10,195 nt of DNA, taken from SCGC-AAA076-P13 sp965656035 (GTDB taxonomy: Bacteria; Pseudomonadota; Gammaproteobacteria; Magnimaribacterales; D2472). Each line of letters opens with the position of its first letter. The stretch's first letter is position 1. The notes below the pieces were generated by a model that was given only the letters and a program-made list of their open reading frames with translations, searched no databases and was not told the origin of the DNA. The stretch spans positions 1 through 10,195 of the forward strand of contig CBFHIO010000038.1 in assembly GCA_965656035.1 (NCBI GenBank), given 5' to 3'. Shown here in pieces: positions 6,081-10,195 of this stretch. The translations under genes were made by a program, and so were the position numbers.

Positions 6081-7361
6081 ATGTTATTTTCAAAAATATT
6101 GCTTCCAACTCTTAAAGATGCACCTCAAGAAGCTGAAGTTATTAGCCATAAACTTATGCTTAGAGCAGGGATGGTTAGAAAGGTTGCATCAGGAATCTAT
6201 ACATGGCTTCCACTTGGACTTAAGGTCCTTAGAAAAATAGAAAATATTGTTAGAGAAGAAATGGACGCTTCAGGTGCTCAAGAAGTTTTAATGCCAATGG
6301 TTCAACCAAAAGAATTGTGGGATGAAACAAATAGGTGGGAAAAAATGGGACCAGAGCTTCTAAGAATTCAAGATAGGCATGATAGAGATTTTTGTTTAGG
6401 CCCAACTCATGAAGAAGTTATTACCGATCTTATTAGAAATAATGTGAAGAGTTATAAAGAGTTACCGCTCAATATTTATCAGATCCAAACAAAATTTAGA
6501 GATGAGGTAAGGCCAAGATATGGAGTTATGAGAGGTAGAGAATTTTTAATGAAAGATTCTTACAGCTTTAATATTGATGAAGCCTGTCTTGAAAAAACTT
6601 ACTTAACAATGCGAAATACTTACAAAAAAGTCTTAGAAAGAATGGGTCTTGAGTATAAGATAGTCTCGGCTGACTCAGGTGCAATAGGTGGTGACGCTTC
6701 AGAAGAATTTCATGTTCTCGCTGAAACTGGAGAAGATACCATCGCAGTAAGTGATAGCTCTGAATATGCTATCAATACTGAACTGCTTCTAAAAGAAGGT
6801 GAAGATATTGAATCTCTTGAGGGAAAACCGTCACCTGATGGTGAGGGAACTATTGAGATTAAAAAAGGTATTGAAGTTGGTCATATTTTTCAATTAGGAA
6901 AAGTTTATGCCGAAGATATGAAAGCAAATGTATTAAATAACGAAGGCAAAGCATCAACTCTATATATGGGCTGTTATGGGATTGGAGTTTCTAGACTTGT
7001 AGCTGCAGCTATTGAACAAAACAATGATGATAAAGGCATTATTTGGCCTCATAGTATAGCTCCATTTGATATAAATATTATTGCAATTGGCTATGAGAAA
7101 GATGAAAAAATAGCTGAAGCATCTAAAAATCTATACAAAGAGCTTACGGAAATGGACTACGATGTTTTATTAGATGATCGCAAAGATGGTTATGGGATTA
7201 AAATCAAAGATTCTGAGTTAATAGGAATTCCACTAAATATTATTATTGGAAAGAAGTTCTTAGAATCAGAGGAAATAGAATTTAGAACAAGACTTGGAGA
7301 TACATCTCTAAGCAAAATATCAGATTCAAAAACTATTCTAGAGTTCTTTAAAGATAAATAA
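6081..7361 (+). CDS. proS: Prolyl-tRNA synthetase lacking the INS editing domain
   Basis: This is a class IIa synthetase that charges tRNA-Pro. It has 426 residues, whereas the E. coli enzyme, which it closely resembles at both ends, has 572. Catalytic motifs are intact: motif 1 around 64-76 (SGAQEVLMPMVQP), LGPTHEEVITDLIRN (106-120), motif 2 (FRDEVRPRYGVMRGREFLMK, 139-158; R140) and motif 3 (GCYGIGVSRLVAAAIEQ, 297-313; R305). The anticodon-binding domain spans about 330-426 (LLDDRKDGYGIK). Between SGEDxxxSDxSEYA-like sequence and GIEVGHIFQLG only about 40 residues remain (about 223-262) instead of the roughly 180-residue YbaK-like domain that clears Ala-tRNA-Pro. The deletion is in frame and the gene looks functional. 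No Shine-Dalgarno sequence is seen. It converges on the thiolase gene with a 2-bp gap. Confidence 0.96.
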   Translation: MLFSKILLPTLKDAPQEAEVISHKLMLRAGMVRKVASGIYTWLPLGLKVLRKIENIVREEMDASGAQEVLMPMVQPKELWDETNRWEKMGPELLRIQDRHDRDFCLGPTHEEVITDLIRNNVKSYKELPLNIYQIQTKFRDEVRPRYGVMRGREFLMKDSYSFNIDEACLEKTYLTMRNTYKKVLERMGLEYKIVSADSGAIGGDASEEFHVLAETGEDTIAVSDSSEYAINTELLLKEGEDIESLEGKPSPDGEGTIEIKKGIEVGHIFQLGKVYAEDMKANVLNNEGKASTLYMGCYGIGVSRLVAAAIEQNNDDKGIIWPHSIAPFDINIIAIGYEKDEKIAEASKNLYKELTEMDYDVLLDDRKDGYGIKIKDSELIGIPLNIIIGKKFLESEEIEFRTRLGDTSLSKISDSKTILEFFKDK

Positions 7362-7363
7362 TC

Positions 7364-8545
7364 TTAAACTACTCTTTTTATAATAGTAGCATTTGCTGTT
7401 CCGCCACCCTCACAGATAGCTTGAAGTCCATAAGTGCCTTCTCTTCTTTCTAACTCATGAAGCAATGTTGTCATTAGCTTTGCTCCTGTAGCACCGAGAG
7501 GATGGCCAAGTGCCATTGCTCCTCCATTTACATTGAGTTTAGTTCTATCAGCTTTAAGCTCTGCTGCCCAAGCCAAGGGCACTGGAGCAAAAGCTTCATT
7601 CACTTCGTATAAGTCAATATCATCAATACTTAAATTAGCTACTGATAGAGCTTTATGTGATGCAGGAATTGGTCCGGTTAACATGTAGACAGGATCATCT
7701 CCAACAACTGAAATTGATATAATTTCTGCTCTAGGGTTGCTATTAATTTTTTTAAGTCCTGCTTCATTACAAACAAGAACTGCTGCAGCACCATCTGTAA
7801 TCTGGCTTGCATTACCAGCAGTTATAAGCCCTCCTTCAGAAACAGTTTTAAGCCCTGCAAGTTTTTCAAGACTTGCATCAAATCTTATACCCTCATCTGA
7901 AGTAACCATTTCTTCAATACCCTCAGCATTTTTAGCCTGGACGGGAAGAATCTCTTTGTCAAAATATTTTAACTCGGTAGCATTTACAGCTTTTTGATGA
8001 CTCTCAAGAGCAAACTGATCTAAATCCTCTCTTGATAGATTCCATTTTTTTGCTACTAATTCAGCACCCGTAAATTGGGAGAAAAATACTCCTGGATATC
8101 TAGCTTTAATACCGTCAGAATCAAAAGGAAAACCATGGCCAGCATCATATCCATCTTTAACCGAAGCGCCGATTGGGACCATTGACATCACTTCAACACC
8201 GCCTCCAATAACAATATCTTGCGTCCCTGACATTACAGCTTGAATTGCAAAATGTATTGCTTGTTGAGATGAACCACATTGTCTATCAACGGAAGTTCCA
8301 GGGACTGATTCAGGATATGATGAAGACAGAATTGCATTTCTTGCAACATTGCCTGACTGGGCACCAACTTGGTCTACACAACCAAAAATAACATCATCAA
8401 CAAGAGCAGGATCCATATCTAGCCTTGAAGTTATCTCGTCTAGTACTTTAGCACCAAGATCAGCAGGATGCCAAAGACTTAACTTGCCATCTCTTTTTCC
8501 ACCTGCAGTTCTTACTGCTTCAACAATATAAGCCTTTTCTGCCAT
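7364..8545 (-). CDS. Thiolase (acetyl-CoA C-acyltransferase)
   Basis: A full-length 393-residue thiolase that cleaves 3-ketoacyl-CoA with CoA or, in reverse, condenses acyl-CoAs. The nucleophile is C90 in SVDRQCGSSQQA. The other catalytic signatures are NEAFAP (N316), GGAMALGHPLGATGA (H348) and the C-terminal CEGGGTANA (C378). NEAFAPVPLAW and MTTLLHELERR recall the actinobacterial/proteobacterial acyltransferases used in fatty acid or steroid ring breakdown more than biosynthetic PhaA, but the substrate cannot be set from sequence. No beta-oxidation partner is adjacent. GGGGA precedes the ATG by 7 nt, inside the 3' arm of the recA terminator, so expression may come from a promoter near that hairpin or from recA read-through. 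Confidence 0.93.
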   Translation of the reverse strand: MAEKAYIVEAVRTAGGKRDGKLSLWHPADLGAKVLDEITSRLDMDPALVDDVIFGCVDQVGAQSGNVARNAILSSSYPESVPGTSVDRQCGSSQQAIHFAIQAVMSGTQDIVIGGGVEVMSMVPIGASVKDGYDAGHGFPFDSDGIKARYPGVFFSQFTGAELVAKKWNLSREDLDQFALESHQKAVNATELKYFDKEILPVQAKNAEGIEEMVTSDEGIRFDASLEKLAGLKTVSEGGLITAGNASQITDGAAAVLVCNEAGLKKINSNPRAEIISISVVGDDPVYMLTGPIPASHKALSVANLSIDDIDLYEVNEAFAPVPLAWAAELKADRTKLNVNGGAMALGHPLGATGAKLMTTLLHELERREGTYGLQAICEGGGTANATIIKRVV

Positions 8546-8579
8546 AAAAAAATCCCCACTAAAAAACTATAATGGGGAT
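8546..8579 (-). terminator. Rho-independent terminator of recA
   Basis: On the minus strand, ATCCCCA (8579-8573) pairs with TGGGGAT (8558-8552) around a 14-nt AT loop, with a run of T residues (8552-8546) directly after the stem. It lies 19 bp after the recA TAG and the T run touches the thiolase ATG. The 3' arm also holds the thiolase's GGGGA ribosome binding sequence. The stem has 7 bp, four of them G-C. Confidence 0.75.
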
Positions 8580-8597
8580 AATTGTATCAACAAAAAA

Positions 8598-9614
8598 CTA
8601 TTTTGTAGATTTTGCCTTACTGGTTATATAAGCCTTCCTGATCTCATTTAACAGGCTGTCACGGATTTTTGCATTCTCTTTTAGGAATAAACTGGCTTTT
8701 ACTTTTCCTTGTCCTATAGTTTCGCCATCCATTTTGTAGAAAGCGCCTGACTTTTCAATAAGGCCAAGCTTATGACCATAATCTAATATTTCACCTTCAG
8801 AATTAATTCCCTGACCATACATAATCTGAAACTCAGCTTGTTTAAAAGGAGGAGAAACTTTATTTTTTACAACTTTGACTCTCGTCTCATTGCCCATAAT
8901 TTCATCACCTTCTTTAACAGCACCAATTCTTCTGATATCTAATCTTACTGAAGAATAGAACTTAAGAGCATTACCACCAGTTGTTGTTTCAGGGCTACCA
9001 AACATTACACCAATCTTCATTCTTATTTGATTAATAAATACAACCGTTGCTCCAGACCTTTGTATATTCCCTGTTATCTTTCTGAGAGCTTGGGACATTA
9101 ATCTAGCTTGAAGGCCTACATGATGATCACCCATTTCACCTTCTATTTCAGCTCTAGGAACTAATGCTGCAACTGAATCAATGATAACTAAATCAACACT
9201 ATTTGATTTTACTAACATGTCAGCTACTTCAAGAGCTTGTTCACCAGTATCGGGTTGTGATAATAGTAATTCGTCTACATTTACACCGAGCTTTTCTGCA
9301 TATTGAGGATCTAATGCATGCTCTGCGTCAATAAATGCACATGTTCCGCCATCTTTTTGACATTGAGCAATAATTTGAAGAGTTAGAGTGGTTTTACCAG
9401 AAGATTCTGGTCCATATATCTCAGTAACTCTTCCCTTTGGTATGCCACCTATACCCAATGCTATATCTAAGCCTACTGAACCTGTTGAAATTGAAGGAAT
9501 ATCAAGGTTTTCTTTATCCCCCATTCTCATAACGGTACCTTTACCGAAATGACTATCTATATCTGCAAGCGTTTCCTTTAATGATTTTGAACCTGTGTCT
9601 TTTGATTTAGCCAT
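8598..9614 (-). CDS. recA: RecA recombinase
   Basis: RecA is an ATP-dependent strand-exchange protein and co-protease for LexA self-cleavage. It is full length at 338 residues, with no intein. Walker A is GPESSGKT (68-75), the catalytic Glu is E98 in DAEHA, Walker B is DLVIIDS (141-147), and the L2 region begins near Q196 in INQIR and runs through GSPETTTGGNALKFYSSVRLDIRR-type sequence. The C-terminal tail is basic (TSKAKSTK) rather than the strongly acidic tail of E. coli RecA. AAGGAG lies 5 nt before the ATG, the strongest ribosome binding site in the window. A LexA operator overlaps the promoter, so it is predicted to be SOS-induced. No recX lies directly downstream; a terminator and a thiolase follow. 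Confidence 0.98.
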   Translation of the reverse strand: MAKSKDTGSKSLKETLADIDSHFGKGTVMRMGDKENLDIPSISTGSVGLDIALGIGGIPKGRVTEIYGPESSGKTTLTLQIIAQCQKDGGTCAFIDAEHALDPQYAEKLGVNVDELLLSQPDTGEQALEVADMLVKSNSVDLVIIDSVAALVPRAEIEGEMGDHHVGLQARLMSQALRKITGNIQRSGATVVFINQIRMKIGVMFGSPETTTGGNALKFYSSVRLDIRRIGAVKEGDEIMGNETRVKVVKNKVSPPFKQAEFQIMYGQGINSEGEILDYGHKLGLIEKSGAFYKMDGETIGQGKVKASLFLKENAKIRDSLLNEIRKAYITSKAKSTK

Positions 9615-9626
9615 AATAACTCCTTA

Positions 9627-9642
9627 CTGTATATTTATACAG
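9627..9642 (-). promoter_or_regulatory. LexA operator (SOS box) of recA
   Basis: CTGTATAAATATACAG on the minus strand matches the E. coli-type consensus CTGT-N8-ACAG with an AT-rich alternating core. It extends to a near-perfect 20-bp palindrome (9625-9644) with TA on both sides. It overlaps the -10 element and sits 13 bp upstream of the recA ATG, where LexA would block polymerase. It implies that a gamma/betaproteobacterial-type LexA is present in the genome. Confidence 0.93.
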
Positions 9643-9668
9643 TATAATAGTAATTAAGAAATTTACAA
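9641..9668 (-). promoter_or_regulatory. recA: recA sigma-70 promoter
   Basis: On the minus strand TTGTAA (9668-9663) and TATACT (9646-9641) are separated by 16 bp, a good -35/-10 pair. The predicted start near 9634 gives a leader of about 20 nt carrying AAGGAG (9625-9620). The -10 overlaps the LexA box. Confidence 0.7.
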
Positions 9669-9713
9669 CATAAAAGTATATTTTTTCTTTATTTTATCTT
9701 ACAGTCACACTTT

Positions 9714-9719
9714 TATAAT
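9714..9719 (+). promoter_or_regulatory. fdxA: fdxA -10 element
   Basis: TATAAT, a perfect -10 hexamer, lies 19 bp before the fdxA ATG. No convincing -35 is seen at 16-18 bp spacing. The predicted leader is about 13 nt with no Shine-Dalgarno sequence. The rest of the 124-bp divergent region outside the recA elements is AT-rich without further clear signals. Confidence 0.55.
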
Positions 9720-9738
9720 AAAGTATCAACATTAAATT

Positions 9739-10062
9739 ATGGCATTTGTAGTAACTGAAACTTGTATAAAATGTAAATACACTGATTGTGTTGAAGTTTG
9801 TCCTGTAGATTGCTTTTATGAAGGTCCTGATTTTTTAGTGATTCATCCAGACGAATGCATTGATTGTGCTTTATGTGAACCAGAATGTCCGATTGACGCT
9901 ATTCTCTCAGAAGATGAACTTCCAGACGATCAAATAGACTTTATTGAAATCAATGCGCGTCTTTCAGAAGTTTATGAAAATATCACTGAAGCAAAAGACC
10001 CTCTCCCTGAAGCTGAAAGGTATGAAACTGTCAAAAATAAAAGAGAATTAATAGGTATATAA
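9739..10062 (+). CDS. fdxA: Seven-iron ferredoxin (3Fe-4S/4Fe-4S), FdxA/FdI type
   Basis: This is a 107-residue low-potential electron carrier, cytoplasmic, almost the length of Azotobacter vinelandii FdI and very similar to it. Cysteines are at 9, 12, 17, 21, 25, 40, 43, 46 and 50. By the FdI pattern C9, C17 and C50 bind the 3Fe-4S cluster and C21, C40, C43 and C46 the 4Fe-4S cluster, with C25 the conserved extra Cys. VxVCPVDCFYEGP and HPDECIDCALCEPECP are diagnostic. The C-terminal half (58-107) is the acidic extension of the family, with ITEAKDPLPEAE conserved. The redox partner is unknown; in many proteobacteria the gene is a housekeeping one. It is divergent from recA and converges with the gene at the right edge. 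Confidence 0.95.
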   Translation: MAFVVTETCIKCKYTDCVEVCPVDCFYEGPDFLVIHPDECIDCALCEPECPIDAILSEDELPDDQIDFIEINARLSEVYENITEAKDPLPEAERYETVKNKRELIGI

Positions 10063-10067
10063 AACAA

Positions 10068-10195
10068 TTAGTTTGGAAAAATAAGAACTCCGCTTACAAA
10101 AATCAAAGCAGCAAAGAAAATCATTATATTTAATTTATATTTAGATAGTAGATGATTAATTATTTTTGGCATTAATAACAATGAAGTCAAACAAC
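10068..10195 (-). CDS. C-terminal end of an unrecognised membrane protein (partial)
   Basis: An open minus-strand frame enters from the right edge and ends in TAA at 10068, giving 41 visible residues. They contain two hydrophobic stretches, LTSLLLM at the edge and NIMIFFAALIFVSGVLIFPN at the end, separated by a basic loop (KIINHLLSKYK). The pattern suggests two membrane helices joined by a loop, ending almost directly after the last helix. It ends 5 bp from the convergent fdxA stop, which fits the tight packing of this genome. I do not recognise the family. Confidence 0.6.
   Translation of the reverse strand, partial: CLTSLLLMPKIINHLLSKYKLNIMIFFAALIFVSGVLIFPN

Noticed and set aside
7341..7380. 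Possible bidirectional terminator between proS and the thiolase
   Set aside because: Only a 5-bp, mostly A-T stem (AAGAT/ATCTT) overlapping both stop codons can be drawn; it is too weak to call in DNA this AT-rich.
9687..9723. Inverted repeat CTTTATT...AATAAAG upstream of fdxA
   Set aside because: The 7-bp A-T-rich arms with a 23-nt loop are expected by chance here, and the right arm coincides with the -10 region.
1..10195. Defence island, prophage, CRISPR array or biosynthetic cluster
   Set aside because: All genes but one are conserved housekeeping genes in known order. The single phage-like nuclease has no neighbouring methylase, integrase, toxin-antitoxin or repeat array.

Overview
The window looks like core chromosome from a streamlined, AT-rich gammaproteobacterium, possibly a marine SAR86-like lineage; that placement is inference. 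The evidence seen is: strong AT bias, intergenic gaps of 0-124 bp, frequent stop/start overlaps, E. coli/Pseudomonas-type RecA, ProRS, AspRS and Tol proteins, an Azotobacter-type seven-iron ferredoxin, and a CTGT-N8-ACAG LexA box of the gamma/betaproteobacterial type. I see no mobile element, CRISPR array, tRNA or rRNA.

Left block (1-6016, all minus strand). Nine genes read leftwards as one probable operon: FmdB-type zinc ribbon, aspS, yebC, a PD-(D/E)xK nuclease, ybgC, tolQ, tolR, tolA and tolB (cut by the window edge). It follows the Pseudomonas order aspS-yebC-ruvC-ruvA-ruvB-ybgC-tolQRAB, except that ruvCAB is absent and a single small nuclease, resembling phage-type Holliday junction resolvases, sits in its place. 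The Tol genes build the proton-driven envelope-constriction machine. TolA is very short. AspRS carries the two residues linked to the non-discriminating (tRNA-Asp plus tRNA-Asn) form.

Middle (6017-8545). A 64-bp AT-rich divergent promoter region separates the operon from proS on the plus strand. ProRS is of the E. coli type, but its internal editing domain is almost entirely deleted. It converges, with a 2-bp gap, on a minus-strand thiolase.

Right block (8546-10195). recA (minus) has a strong Shine-Dalgarno site, a promoter overlapped by a near-perfect LexA operator, and a rho-independent terminator whose U tract abuts the thiolase ATG. A 124-bp divergent region leads to fdxA (plus), which converges with the C-terminal end of an unrecognised membrane protein at the right edge. 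No gene-free stretch exceeds 124 bp.

The most notable points are the nuclease at the ruvCAB locus, the ProRS without an editing domain, the predicted non-discriminating AspRS and the terminator that contains the thiolase ribosome binding site.
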